DNA of 64,000 nucleotides from Lepidodermella squamata. Lineage: Eukaryota; Gastrotricha. Both the position numbers and the translations under genes were made by a program. Below the pieces are notes generated by a model. That model did not search any database, had not been told where the DNA came from, and saw nothing but the letters and a program-made list of their open reading frames with translations. Where the stretch lies: assembly GCA_047495785.1 (NCBI GenBank), contig JBLDXI010000007.1, positions 4,216,001-4,280,000 on the forward strand, given 5' to 3'. Shown one piece after another: positions 22,451 through 35,700 of this stretch (the stretch's first letter is position 1; each line of letters starts with the position of its first letter).

Positions 22451-22695
22451 ACTGGGCAGTCGCAACAATGTCTGTTGCATTGTCGGCTGTCATCGCCAGG
22501 ACCTTAATGTCATCACATGACTTCGGAGCAATCAAGTTGGTTCACGAGTTGGAGAAATCGATGAAAGCCAGATATTAATCATTCCATTTCATGCTTTTTA
22601 CTGTGTTCCTACGGGTGGTAGAGATTTTCGTTAAGTGATAATCCCGAGCCATAAATCGCACAAAATACTTGTGACTGGTTCCGATAGTCCACTCA

Positions 22696-25600
22696 ATGAG
22701 TACATTTTTCGTCGGCCTGTTGTCGATATATGTCATCAGGCTGACTGGTACTGGCTCTTAATGAGAACGAGCATGATGAAAATCATCCTTTTCCCCTCAC
22801 AGATGCTGGGTACCCAACACTAGACGAAGCAACGTTCCCTTTGCCATTGGGCTACCAAGGCACACCATGCTTTGACTTCAAAAATTCCTTTGACTATGTC
22901 AACTCTACGACCACCTTCTCTGCTTCGTCTTTTCTCGCTTCATCGAATGGGAACAAACTAGCAACAGGGCTTCAACTGATTGCGCGATCGCCGCTGCTAA
23001 TGTATGGCAAATTCTTTTCTGGAGTCAATGTAAGGCGAAAATGAGTGTACAATAATTGTTATCATATGTATTTTACGTTTGGAAGGCTTTTGTTTGCCCC
23101 ACTGCAAACTTCCGAATCGAAATGGACATCGAGAGTTCTTACATGAGCGTCCAAAACGATTCCTATGCCTTGTTCGTCTTATTCATTTCCGACGGCGGCG
23201 TAGCACTAAGTGAGCATAGATTAATACATTTTTTAGTTATAAGCAGAGGCTTATGCTTCCTTGAGCACTGACCTTATTGTATATTCACAGAGATGAATTC
23301 ACAACTGAACTACTGGGACACGTTCAGGATGCAAAGAGGTCTCACTCTAGCACTGCAGCTGAAACCTTGTGGATTGGCCTATGCGACTTACTACACTCAG
23401 AATGTTACATCCTATCAAACCTTCCAAGGAAATCCGCCTAATCGAACTTCGGTTGCATCATGTGGCAGTTCTACGTTCTTAGACAACTCCGGTGTCGCTA
23501 ACTTTCGCCTCATTATTCAGGTCGTCAACGACTCTGCGACTGTCGCAGTCTCGTCCCTTCCTGCCTATGGATCGACAGAGACTTGCACCTGTATCACAGA
23601 CATGCCGGTGCCATTGATGGGCTCAACGGTCATGGCTAGTTGGCCAGTAATTACTTTGATCGCGACTAACGGCAATTACTCCGATGTTCTCGTGCGACGG
23701 TTATTTTTTTTCGGCCTAACACCCGGTACCACCGCCTCTCCAGTTTTCGCGTCTCAAGGTACCTGTATGAACTATCAAAATCAAACGATAGCCATCGCTG
23801 GTTCGACGCAAAGTGTTGTTACAACTGCAGCCTCGAACGCCAGCGCATCGACGATTGCTTTTACTCCGACAGTGAATCCGACAGCAACTCCAATTTCACC
23901 AACCACGAGCGTATCTACGGCTGCGTCTCCAGTAGCATTGCTTAGCACAACAGCGTCGGAAACGGCAAGCCCGAAAACAAGTGCAACAACCCCTGGAGCC
24001 TCAAGCTCATTTGGCCCGCAGCAGACTTCATCAGCTGTTTCCTCAATAACACCATCTTCTGTAACCACAACTAATCCCAGCCTAGTCTCAGGAACCACAG
24101 CTGCAGGAAACTTTGTCGCTGTTCCTGACCTGAAATTGTTGAGCTTACCCTCTTTGTCAAATATGGCGAATTTCCTCCTGCTAAATTCGTTCAATGTAGC
24201 TGAACCATCTTCTATGATTGCTGCGAATATTCACGTAGATCAAGGAGCGGTTGCCAATGCGAGTGGTCTGCAGTTGGACAAGTATCGTGCGATAGACAGT
24301 GGGGTGGCAATATTGGACAATCCGCTACCTGCTAGCCTTGCTTCAACAGGGTTTCGTACCGAGCTTGAATTTGACTCAACCTACGATCCTGCTTCGACAG
24401 GATATTTCGTTTTAGGAATTTCGACATCCCCAGCTGTATTGAGTTAGCGTCTATGATCAATTTACTATTCCGAGGTTAAAAGTCGACTTCTTCAGATTAT
24501 CAAACCGGTTGGATAAGCAACTACGACGGCCTCCACATTTCACTCAAGCTTGGACAAGGCTGTATTGCCTACCTCACCTACGACGAAAATACAACAGCAG
24601 CTGCTAAAAACCTTCCCCTGGATTATGGATTCAATTCTACCACTGTCCCAGGAGTTTTCGAGACGTCTGGAACAATGATATTCCGACTCATTGTCCAGAG
24701 TCAGGATAATAAAGTAACGGTACGCTCCCTCGTCCCAGGTCATGTTTTGAATCTCTATATCGATTCTGCGCTTAATACAGGTGGCTTTAACCCCAATTGC
24801 TGCAAATCCGACGGTTGTTATTCTTTTCTCAAATGTCAGCATTCCAGGCTTCAGTGAGCGACAACTTGCGAGTGGGAAAGCTAAAACGCAGTTGATTGCT
24901 GTGGGCGGCACTCAGGCAGACGTTGCTGTTAAGAGCATTAGTTACTGGGCTCTGCAAGACCACGCCGCAACCTCGCCCACGCCACTCACAACAGTGGCCT
25001 ATCGCAGTTATGATTTCTCAACTAACACGACTGAATTCAAAATTCCAAACCTGATCGACGGAAACATTGTCCCGTTGGTGAAGCTGGCTGATCTCACGAC
25101 ATGCCCGTTCATTGCTCCAGACGTTAGGTTGGTTTTCATTACTTCAGTTTTGTATCGAACATGTCTGCTAGAACGAATAGCACAGTTGACTAACCAAATT
25201 CTGGATGGGCAACAATGAAGAAAAATGATGAAACTAACGCTGATGAAACGCGCTGATGAAACGCTAGAAGTTATAAGCACTGCGCGCGAGTGATAAGAAG
25301 TGGCTGCCAAGCAGAGGCCATCCTGACAGGGCCATCCGAATGGTTCGATGCGAAGGGCCGAAGTAATCCGCAATAAAACAGGCGGCCATATCGGTGTTCT
25401 ATTTACCGAATGCAGCCGATGTTTACCGAGGCCGAGAAAATCTCACATTAGAGACCGTAATTTGAATAATTGAACGCGAACGGATTTTTCGGCAAATATT
25501 TTTCAGTTTGGAAGTGAAACATATTAGCCGAATGTTTTCCTCTTGGGCGGGTTATTCGTTTGCCCTATTATGCGAGTTTATCGGCTACGGTAAAAAGTGG

Positions 25601-27371
25601 CTGCGCTACGAAGCAAATCTCTTCAAAATTTCTTCAAGAAATCAACCATATCACGGCGGGAAGGACGATTTCGGAATTTCGACTTGAAAAATTCGCAGAA
25701 AATTGAATTTGATGAATTCTTGATCGCCCTTTTGAGGAATAGTGCTTTTTGATGTTGGCTACAAGGATTCGAGAACAGAACACCGTTATCTTGCATGTTC
25801 AGGACATACTAGCAATTTGAATATAGTCAACCTGTAATCGAAATTTCATAGTTTTCAGATCGTTTTTTGATCCAGCAAAAAAACCACCGTGTCCGCCATA
25901 GTCGCATTGAGCTCTGTGTCAATTTTGTCGAGTTGGAAATTAAAAATGATGACGCTATTGAAATTTAATCAATGCGGCTGAATTCGCGTCCTATCCGCCC
26001 AGACCTATTCAGGCGGAGTGCTGCAAAAACTGTCGATAAAGACATAATGATTTCAAAATCGCGATCAGGGCATTCGGAAACCCCTAGCACTGCCGTCAAA
26101 TATGTTTTTCTCCCGCAGATGAATAATTCCGCCATGAAAGGGTTAATGACAGTACACAATATCCGGTTGGATATCATAGGTGGATAGCACGATAAATATC
26201 GGCCTGAAGGACGAATATCCATCGCTGTTTTTCGCAAAGTTAGCAGAGATTGTATGGATGGATAAACTTCAATGATCAACTTGTGGTTTATTGTCGAGGG
26301 CTTACGCTACTGTTTACAATAAAGAGGCAACGTTAGCTTAACTCCGCTGTTTTGTTTTACAGATCGCCAGACTATGGAACCTTTGTCTACGTGACAATAA
26401 AGTTCAAAACACTCGAAGATATCGACGCAACAGCGAGAGAAATAGCTGTCGGTGCACAAGTGACCGTTCAATGGGCCGTTTTCAGCTGCCCTGCTGAAAT
26501 CACTGCACCGGAGATTGATACAGCCGATCGCGTTTATGTCGTTGATCGAAAGGAAATATGGGTTCCCAGCATGCGATCTGCCAACACAACCTCAGACCTT
26601 TACTTGGAAAATAGTGCGTCGTGGAGGGAACAAGTCCACATCGTCTATTACCCAACAGCGCCGAATCGGACGCTGTTTTTCCACTGGATGAGATTTGGAA
26701 TCATGACCTCGAAGTGCAGCCTGAAGCTGAGAAAGTTCCCTTTCGACTCGCAGCAATGCGATTTCACGTTTCTCCTCGACGAAGCCGATAGATATCTTAA
26801 ATTCGGAGGAACCCGCGTTCTAATCGATCAATCATTTAACAGTGAGTTGTGGAAACTGGAGTGGGCAAATTCTTCTTTTGGAATCACAGTATCGCCCTTG
26901 CGGGATAATGGAACATCCGGCTTTGCGAAATTCACAGTCGCGTTTTCGCGGGAACCCATGCCGTATCTCATAAACAACATGGCACCATGTGCTATTCTAA
27001 TGACTCTGGTATTTGCTTCGCTGATTTTCCAGCCAGATTGTCCTGACCGACCGGCTTTCTCTGGGACGTTGCTCCTCAGCTTGATCGTCATCCAGTCTGA
27101 CGTGCTTCACAGCCTTCCAGAGACATCCGAATCCGTCCTAATGGCGGAATACATGTTGATTCTTTGCGGACTGACGGCCATGATCACGCTGTATTCAGCT
27201 ATTTCTTTCGCAGCAACTTCCCGCTATTCACATCTGATTTCAAATACAGTTGACATTCCAATCTTGCGCGTACGTCTGTGCTATGCCCGTGCAATGGATT
27301 TGGCCGCGTTTCTTTCGGCAGTCGATGTTTTCCTAGGATTGAACGTGTATGCCTCGATAATCATTTCTTGA
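22696..27371 (+). CDS. Channel gene D: two lectin-like modules, mucin linker and Cys-loop ion channel
   Basis: Seven exons, join(22696..22747,22803..23029,23086..23209,23291..24442,24496..24719,24781..25127,26363..27371), 1044 aa. Exon 1 (MSTFFVGLLSIYVIRLTG) is inferred: it alone gives a hydrophobic leader, the required phase 1 and a 55-bp intron. Module 1 (GYPTLDEATFPLPLGYQG), a Thr/Ser/Ala linker, module 2 and the channel follow as in gene C. The Cys loop is CSLKLRKFPFDSQQC and the M2 region is PDRPAFSGTLLLSLIV. The intron before the channel exon is 1.2 kb instead of about 50 bp. Exons 6 and 7 are very close to those of gene F. The gene runs tail-to-tail with gene E (233-bp gap). Confidence 0.82.
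25128..26362 (+). other. Expanded intron 6 of channel gene D
   Basis: 1235 bp, about 25 times the usual intron length in this array. Near its start is a short direct repeat (GCTGATGAAAC, about three copies at 25229-25260). No coding capacity, RNA or transposon ends were recognised. Confidence 0.5.
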
Positions 27372-27603
27372 GTGAATGCAACTGAATAAAATCATCCACA
27401 AAATTAAGATTGATAAAGTAGTTTCAATGCACCGCTTGAAATTACAACGCAAAATGCAATGCGGAATTTTGTATTTTATCGATTTCTGTTAATTTGGACT
27501 AGAAACATGTTTTGTTCAAATTTGTCCAGATTGTCAAAATTTTGAGCTCATGTTAAACTTGAACATCCCATACTTCAGCTCGCTAACAGTAATTCCAGTG
27601 ACA

Positions 27604-29967
27604 TCAACAAACTACAACATAAGCGTACACATTAAGGCCTATAAAAAAGTCGAAAGCGAGCAAAAACATTGCTAGATCACAGGCTCGAGCGCAGTTCATT
27701 GAGGCTCCGAATGGCGCGAGATCGACATCCACATTTGCCATGCAACTGCTTCTGGCAGTCAAGCTGAACAGAACAGCCTCGTATAGGGCAATCGCCCCAG
27801 TCAAGCCACAAAGGATTAAAATATACTCCGCCATGAGAACGGACTCACTCGTTTCAGGCAAATCGCGACGAACATCGGATTGAGAAACGACCAAGCTCAG
27901 AAGAAGAGTAGCCGTGAAAGCGGCTCGATCAGGCACATCCGGTTGAATAATCAAAGAGCCGAAGACTAGAGTCATGAGAATACCACAGGGCGCCATGTTG
28001 TTTATCAAATAGGGCGATGATTTTCTCGAAAAAGCGACCGTGAATCTAGCGTAACTCGCCGTGCTATTCCTGCGCAGCAGAGAAGTTGTTAGGCCACGTT
28101 GAGTGAATGCCCCGTCCAGTTTCCACATCTCACTCTCGAAAGTTCCATCGAACGCAAGACGAGCAGCTTCGAATTTCAAGAATTTATCCGATTCATCCAA
28201 CACAAAAGTGAAATCGCATTGCTGGGCATCGAACGGGAATTTGCGTAGCTTCAAGTTGCATTTCGACCGCAACACGCCGTAGCGCATCCAGTGGAAAAAA
28301 AGTGTTCGATTCGGGGTTGTCGGATAGAAAACCGCTTGAGTTTGCTCTTCGAAGCCTTCCCTCATATAGATATCCGTTGTGGTGTTGGCGAAACGAACCG
28401 CCGGGACCCAGACGAACTTTTTATCAACATCGTACACGCGATCAGCTTCATGGACATCAGGAGCTGTCAGTTCTTTTGGACAGTTTCGCACAATCCATTG
28501 AACTGTAAGCGTGACGCCGGCTGCAATTTCGCGAGCTTGAGCATCGATATCGATTAGAGTGTTGAATTCTACGGTAATGAAAATTTTCGACCCGTAATCC
28601 GGAGCTCTATAGGATATTATATCCAAAATGCGAGTTTGAGTTTAATAATGCCTTTTTACCTGACTTTCGGCGAAATGGCATCGCAAGTTGTAATATCACT
28701 GATAGTGAGTAACGGCACCAAGTTGCCGTCAATTATATCGGGTATAACCAGGTCGGAAGACAATTCAGCAAAGTCATAAGACTTGGGAGTTGTCTTTGAG
28801 ACTGCCTCTACTGCAGTTGCAGCGAATGTAGACTGTGTCGATGTCGTGGATGTGGAATCGCTGTAGGTTGAGGATTCAACAGTAGTTGTCGTCGCAACGA
28901 TGGGCGTTGTTGTTGTTGCTTTTGGTGATGTTGTTGGTGGTGTTGTAGTCGTAGTCGTAGTTGAAGTCGTAGTCGTCTTTGTTGTTGTGCTGACTGTTTT
29001 CGGGGTCGTAGTCGTTGTAGACGTTGATGTTGTAGTGAACACCCATCCGGTGCAGTTGTAAGTAGCTACTTGATATAAATCGAGCGTGTCTGAGTAGGAT
29101 CCACTTTTGGCCCCGATGCCTAACACCATGCTTTGACTCCTGAAGTTGCTCGAGATTTTGACAGGAGATGTCAAATTTGTGAAAGGACCGAGACAAGTCC
29201 CGTTTTGAAGGCACATTCCGATCTAAATTCGCCTTGTTATTCAAGGAAATCGATAATTCTTTCAACTCATACAGATATCTCCGATCCGTTCAAAACCCGC
29301 AATTGGTAGATGACCAGGCTGTTTCTTAGCCATGGTGACATGGGTATGTATCCCTTGTAAACGATTTCGATCGGAGTCACATTTTGAGTTTGATACACCG
29401 ATGCTGACGTGAAGCTCATGTAAGGACTGAAACGAACAGACAATCCCACCAGCTGTTTCTCATCAACCGAGAAGAAAACACCTGAAAATGGAAACGATTC
29501 TTATAAAGAAATGAAGCTATTCTTCGCCTACTCGTATTTGTAGGCGGGCGTTTCACTGATGCGTTATTAGCTACAAAGATGCTGAAACCATCGCCGTTGT
29601 ACGCATCCAGGGCTCCGAAGTAGGCAAGAACCTCCACGTAGAAATCGTCAAGATCGATATTCTAAATGTTCGCGTTCCTCAAGCTGACGGTGTGTACAAA
29701 ATGTAACAGAATGTAACTCACCGTTTTGCTCCAAAGTCCTGTTTCGCGTCTCAAGTTTCCTTCCGATGTGAGACGAGTCGTGTTGCTTGGCTGTCCGGTC
29801 GTGTTTAACCCAGGCATAGCCAAATATTCCCAGTATGCATCTCGATCCAAATCGTGGTTAATCAACGAAAGTTGAGGCATCAAAGTGCCACATGGCGTTA
29901 CTCCCTGCCCGGATGTTACTTGTGCAACGAACGAAACCAGTAGGATAGTCCATAATCTGATGCCCAT
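27604..29967 (-). CDS. Channel gene E: single type-II lectin-like module, Thr-rich linker and Cys-loop ion channel
   Basis: Five exons, complement(join(27604..28606,28660..29222,29273..29481,29532..29661,29722..29967)), 716 aa. Exons 1, 3 and 5 have the same or nearly the same length as those of gene B. The signal peptide is MGIRLWTILLVSFVAQVTSG. The module opens GVTPCGTLMPQLSLINHDLD and contains YNGDGFSIFVANNAS, a lectin-like core strand. The linker is almost pure Thr with some Ser and Lys (about 250-355). The channel has Cys loop CNLKLRKFPFDAQQC, M2 region PDRAAFTATLLLSLVV and a short M3-M4 loop. It is a paralog of gene B and the closest relative of the 15.4-kb fragment. Confidence 0.85.
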
Positions 29968-30629
29968 CTTTTATCTTAATGGAACATTTACTGACAACTT
30001 TGTTGCATATGAACTTTCATTTTTTTGTAGTTCAGCGCGCTGACACAGCTGAAACATTAAACATTAAATAATTCATGATGACTACTTCAATTTTTCTCCC
30101 GTCACAACAAAAAACGAACTTGTGCTCAAAGTAGACATTTTCATAAAAAAGCTATCGAATAGTCGATTTTTTTTTATCGGTAGAAACTGGTTGGAATTAA
30201 ATGGAACAAAGCTTTTTCGGTAGATATTAGAGACACGCTCGTCAATTGTCGCCGGATGTAAGCCATTAGTTACCAGGCAACGGTGCCTCGACAGTCCTGC
30301 GGGTCATAACAGCGTGCCGGAAATAGAAGAAAGCGGAGTAAAACCAACTTGTTGCATCTTCGCCAAGTCTGGTGAACTTTTCAGACTGTATGTCATCGCC
30401 ACTACAAAACCACGCACTTCCCTTGATTTGGACATTCAATGCCATACACACTACACTACACTACATCAGACTGACCTCATTCAAAGCTGAGACAATCAAT
30501 CATCGATCATTCGGGCGGTTTTTTTTTATGTTATGCTCAGCTTTGTTATGCCAAGTTACGTTGATCTTATATCGATAGAGATATAGTGAACTATCACTGC
30601 CGTGAATGACCTGTGCAAGGGGTTACTCA
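29968..30629. other. Intergenic region upstream of channel gene E
   Basis: Probably contains the gene E promoter. It is AT-rich with no convincing ORF or RNA. Confidence 0.35.
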
Positions 30630-31445
30630 CGCACATTTTCCGGCCCGCCGGTGTTTCCTCCACGCGCGCGCTCCTATTGGTTGGCTCGTTTTACGCGTAA
30701 ATACGCTTCGCTCGCATTTATTGCGCAACAAATAATTGCAGCCCTCCCTCGCGCGCGCGCAGGAAAATGTACAAGTCCGAAATTCAGGAGAATAACGGAG
30801 CACTAGGGGTTGGCTATGCGTGGTGGGTGGAATATAAAGGCGAAATTTTCGTATTTTCGCTTTTTCCATTGGTATTTCAAGTTGATTTTAAATTTGAATA
30901 GAATTTTTCCCTGAAGTGTTCAGCATCACCCTAAAATAGCCTAAAATAGCGCGCCTAAAATAGCTATTACCAGTTTATTTTTTTTTAATTTTATAATTTT
31001 TCATAAAAAAAGCGTGTTCTTCGAACAAAATCCTTCGCATCCTTTCTCTTAAATCAACTTTTTAAATTTGTATGGCCGGTGTTTTTGGATGCGAACAGAT
31101 AAGTCATCAAATAAAGACGTGTAGGCCGCCACGATGTAGTCAATTTTGTTGTCGTATTAACATTACCAAACATCTTTTTCAAGGGTGGGCTTATATTTTT
31201 GTTGGAAACATAGATAAATAAATACAAATAAATAAATAATGTATTTATTTATCTATGGTTGGAAAGCATGCAGCATGCTTGTGTTCGACTTGGCAAACTG
31301 TCTTAGACTTAGCGCAAGGGCGCTCAGGGCGCGTTCGAGTGCGCGCGCGGGGGTAGGCTATAATTATCTTGAAATGTTGCGCAATAAGCCCCAGCCAATA
31401 GGAGCGCGCGCGCGGAGGAAACACCGGCGGGCCGGAAAATGTGCG
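30630..31445. mobile_element. Foldback element with GC-rich inverted arms
   Basis: About 816 bp. The arms 30630-30683 and 31391-31445 pair as inverted copies of CGCACATTTTCCGGCCCGCC and onward through GGTGTTTCCTCC and a GCGCGC tract. Weaker similarity continues inward with a length difference of about 35 bp. Near the right side (31211-31257) is an AAATAAATA / TATTTATTT palindrome. There is no transposase, and no target duplication could be defined. Confidence 0.6.
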
Positions 31446-31468
31446 TTACTCACACATAAATCGGAAAT

Positions 31469-31620
31469 AACTCGGATTTAGACTTGTTGACATCCATTTC
31501 AAGGTCACATGCGACAAGTAACGGGCGGCTATTTAACGTGAATGAACAGGCAAAAGCAAAAGACTTTTTACTTGTCACCTATCACCTTGAAATGGATGTA
31601 AACAAGCATAAATCCGAGTT
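31469..31620. repeat. Foldback (hairpin) repeat
   Basis: Arms 31469-31521 and 31568-31620 are imperfect inverted copies running from AACTCGGATTTA at the outer edge through CATCCATTTCAAGGT to GACAAGTAA. It lies only 23 bp from the preceding foldback element. No ORF of interest. Confidence 0.7.
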
Positions 31621-31979
31621 GATCAGCGACGCAAACGATATGTATGACGATGCTAGCGATATGTCTTCTTTTTTGAGACAAATGTCTTATTTCATCTTAA
31701 GCTAAAATATTACTTAACACATCCGGCAAAGATGTTCGCTGGAAACTAAGAAAATCTGTAAAGCTTCTCTTGTTTTCGAATTTGACCACTGCCATACGGA
31801 CAAAAATGATGGCCCATAGTTGTCCACGGGCCTGCTTAACCCAATGTCGGGCCGGATTCGGCGGTTGATTCAAAACCCGTCTTCAGGGGTTTTGAATCCG
31901 TACCCGCCCGAACATGATTCGTAGCTAGTCTTCAAGGGTTTCTTTACCACTGCTGTTTATTCTTTACCACTACGGGCCG

Positions 31980-32214
31980 GGCGGTTCTTTTGACACCGAA
32001 TTTGGGGCCAAAGACTTCAAGGAACGCACGCAGAAATCAAACTTGAAAAACAGTGAAATTTCGATTGTTGCGCCATAATCTGGGTCTAATAATTAGGTCC
32101 AATTCTTGGGTCTGATTTTTGTCTCTAATCCAAAATTTTCGACGTTATTTCACTGTCATTTTCAATGACCTGCTCAGACCTTGTGGCCCCGAATTCGGTG
32201 TCAAAAGAACCGCC
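31980..32214. repeat. Foldback repeat
   Basis: About 34-bp arms (31980-32013 and 32180-32214), inverted copies of GGCGGTTCTTTTGACACCGA and onward to GGGGCCA. Between them are several GGGTCT/AGACCC motifs. This is an inactive repeat of unknown family. Confidence 0.65.
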
Positions 32215-32747
32215 AGGTCATGGCCTACACTTTGCCGTCTGGCATTTTGCCCCTCGACGCATCGTTGACCCGAAAAAAATGACTTTTTGACAGACCCAGG
32301 AATTAGACCCAAATATCGGACCTCGCAGTCTATTTTTAGCATTTAAAGTGTTAAAATCAAGGCAGAGGGCAAATGCTTATGCGGCCAAATTCCGGCAACA
32401 CCGCCTGGCATTATTGCCTGAAACCTGAAGGGTAGCAGGCTTCATCCACCTGCCCGCGGGCTCTTCAAATAGCCTGACATTACAAACTGGAGCACTTAAT
32501 TTGAAAAAAAATCGTTCAATTTCGATGTCATAACTCGTGGAATCCTAAAGTGCTCAAGTGCAGGCTGTTGCTAAGTAAAGCCTGACTGTTGACCGACTTG
32601 CCATCGCGAACGCCTTGTTGTCATCACTCACTATTAGTGCATTTAACACCATGTATTACAGGTCGAAAAATCGATCAAATTCAGATATAATTCGTTCTAT
32701 TTGCAGTTCTATTTCCATTTGCCATTCCACCAGAGCGAGCGAGACAG
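32215..32747. other. Intergenic region upstream of channel gene F
   Basis: No gene or RNA seen. It should hold the gene F promoter. Confidence 0.35.
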
Positions 32748-35700
32748 ATGGATGCTAAATGTTTACATATTACGATTAACTCTTTGAAGCTGTGTTTTAT
32801 TGCTGAGTTAGTCTTATGCCTGCTAGCGATCTTTCTATTTGAAACGACTGGTACGTAACTTAACTAACTTCAATGCGAAAAAATGTACAGGAATTGTTGT
32901 TATTCTCATCATCAGACGCTGGTTATCCAACACCAGACGAAGCATCATTTCCACTACCATCGGGCTACCAAGGCACGCCGTGCTTTGATTTCAAAAATTC
33001 CTTCGACTATGTCAACTCCACGACCAACTTCAGTTCATCGTCCTTCACCACAAACAAAGCAAAGCTAATTGCAACAGGATGCCAGCTTATTGCGCGATCA
33101 CCACTACAGATGGACGGCTTGTATTCATCTGGAATGAATGTAATCAAAACAGTACTTATAGGCGTATAATTATTTATACTTTCTTTTGCTGCATTTCGCA
33201 AGCCTTTTGTTTGCCCCAACGCCGACTTTCGAATCGAATTGGACATCGAGAGTTCTTACAGCGTCTACAACAACGTCTATGCTTGGTTCGCCGTGTACAT
33301 TTCCGAAGCCCAACCCCTATTTAGTGAGCAATGATAATAACCTTGTTCCTTGTCATGTTCTGCATGTTCACAGCGACTTCTTCTGGGATCTTCTGGGAAA
33401 AATTTAAAATGCCGAGAGGTCTTGCCCTTTCATTCCAAATGAAACCTGGTGGATTAGCCTATGCGACTTACTACACTCAGAATCAGACGGCCTATGAATT
33501 CTTGCCGGGAAATGCACCAAATCTAACTTCAATAGCATCGTGTGGCAGCTCTACGTTCTTAGACAACTCAGGTGTCGCCAACTTCCGCCTCATAATTCAG
33601 GTTGTCAATGACTCTGCGACTGTCGCCGTTTCGTCTCTTCCAGCCTATGGAACAACTGAGACGTGTTCATGCTTCGCAAACATGTCGGTGCCAATGATTG
33701 GCGCAACAGTTATGTCTGTTTACCGGCCATTTATAAGTTTGTTTGCGATGAAGGGCAATCTTTCCGATGTTCTCGTGCGAAGGCTGTACTTCTTTGGCCT
33801 AACACCAGGTACCAAATCGACTCCAGTTTTTCCGGCTCAAGGTACCTGTATGAACTATCAGAATCAAACTACTGTCACGCCTGGCTCGACACAGAGTGTG
33901 GCGACAACTGCATCTCCGAACCCTAGCACTTCAACAGTCGCTTCTACTAAGACAACGAAATCGACAGCAACATCAACACCGTCAACAACGATTGTTCCAG
34001 CGAGCGCGTCTACAGCTACTTCTCCTGGAGTTTTGCTTAGTTCGACACTGTCAGTCATCGCGAGCTCAAACGGTGGGCAACAAACCTCGACGACTCTTTC
34101 ATCTAAAGCGCCGTATACTGGAACTCCAGCGACTACACCTTTTATCTCAGGAACCGCAACTACTGCTTCTTCCGCTCCTACGCCCGATCTGAAATCATTG
34201 AGCCTGCCTTACATGTGGTCGAGTCCACCTACTTTTCTACCGCTTAATTCTTTCAATGTATTCGACCCTTCTTCCTTACTTGCTGCGAATATTCGCGTAG
34301 ATCAAGGAGCGGTTGCCAATGCGAGTGGTCTGCAGCTGGACAAGTACCATACGATAGACAGCGGGGTGGCTATCTTGGACAATCCGCTCCCTGCCAGCCT
34401 TGCTTCAACAGGGTTTCGTACTGAGCTCGAATTTACCTCGAATTTCGATCCTAATTCATCAGGATATTTTGTTTTTGGAATTACGACATCCCCAGCTGTA
34501 TTGAGTCAGTATCTTTATAAGCAATCTACGATTTCAAGGGAAAACATTGAATATTTCAGATAATCAGACTGGTTCGGTAAGCAACTACGACGGCCTTCAC
34601 ATTTCACTCAAACTTGGACAAAGCTGCGAGGCCTATCTCACTTACGATCAAAATACAACATCAACTCCGAATAAGGTTCCACTGGATTATGGATTGAAAT
34701 CTACCACAGTTCAAGGGGCCCTCAATAAATCTGGAACAATGCCCTTTCGACTCATAGTTCAGAGTACTGATGATAAGATAACGGTAGGTTTACTCATTTC
34801 AGTTCTTCCCTCATCTCTCTATCGATTCTTTGGTGCACATACAGGTGGCATTCGCCTCATCTTCAACGAATTCTAGTGCTGTTCTCCTATTTTCGAACGT
34901 CAGCATTCCAGGCTTCAGTGCGCGTCAACTTGCAAGTGGGACAGCTAAAACGCAGTTGATTGCTGTGGGTGGCACTCAAGCAGACGTTGCTGTTAAAAGC
35001 ATTAGTTACTGGGCTCTGCAAGACAACGCCGCAACCTCGCCCACCCCACTCACAACAGTGGCCTATCGCAGTTATGATTTCTCAACTAACACGACTGAAT
35101 TCAAAATTCCTAACCTGATCGACGGAAACATTGTCCCGTTGGTGAAGCTGGCCGATCTCACGACATGCCAGTTTATCGCACCAGACGTTAGGTTGGTTTC
35201 AAATATTACATATTACGCGCTGTATATTAAAATCGAACAGGTTTGCTGACGGGAAAACAGAAGTCCAGACCAAATTACAAAGCATTTTCAGAGCATTTCT
35301 AGACCTCAACATGAAGTTAAACCAGTGATTAGAGTCAACGAAGGAAAAGATGAAGCAAGTGGTGAAGAAAATTGGCATGCAGCGAAGATCAAAATTTTTC
35401 AGTTGACAAGTGACGTTTAAGCTCAAGGGTGTACAATACTTTAGGGGAAAGAGAATCTTGGCTAAATTTCGGTTCTTTTTGTCCACAGAGCTCCCGACTA
35501 TGGAACCTTCATATTCGTGACAATCAAATTCAAAACCCTCGAAGATATCGACGCGACAGCGAGAGAAATAGCTGCCGGTGCACAAGTGACCGTTCAATGG
35601 GCAGTTCGAAGCTGCCCAGCCGAAATCACCGCCCCGGAGATCGATACAGCTGATCGAGTGTACGTCGTTAGCCGCGATGAAGTCTGGGTTCCCAGCATGC

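Noticed and set aside
23781-24194. Minus-strand 137-codon frame inside gene D
   Set aside because: Antisense of the Thr/Ser/Ala linker; the Val/Asp/Glu richness is the expected mirror of such repeats.
31211-31257. AAATAAATA palindrome considered as a terminator or origin
   Set aside because: Simple AT-rich low-complexity sequence inside a foldback element with no supporting context.
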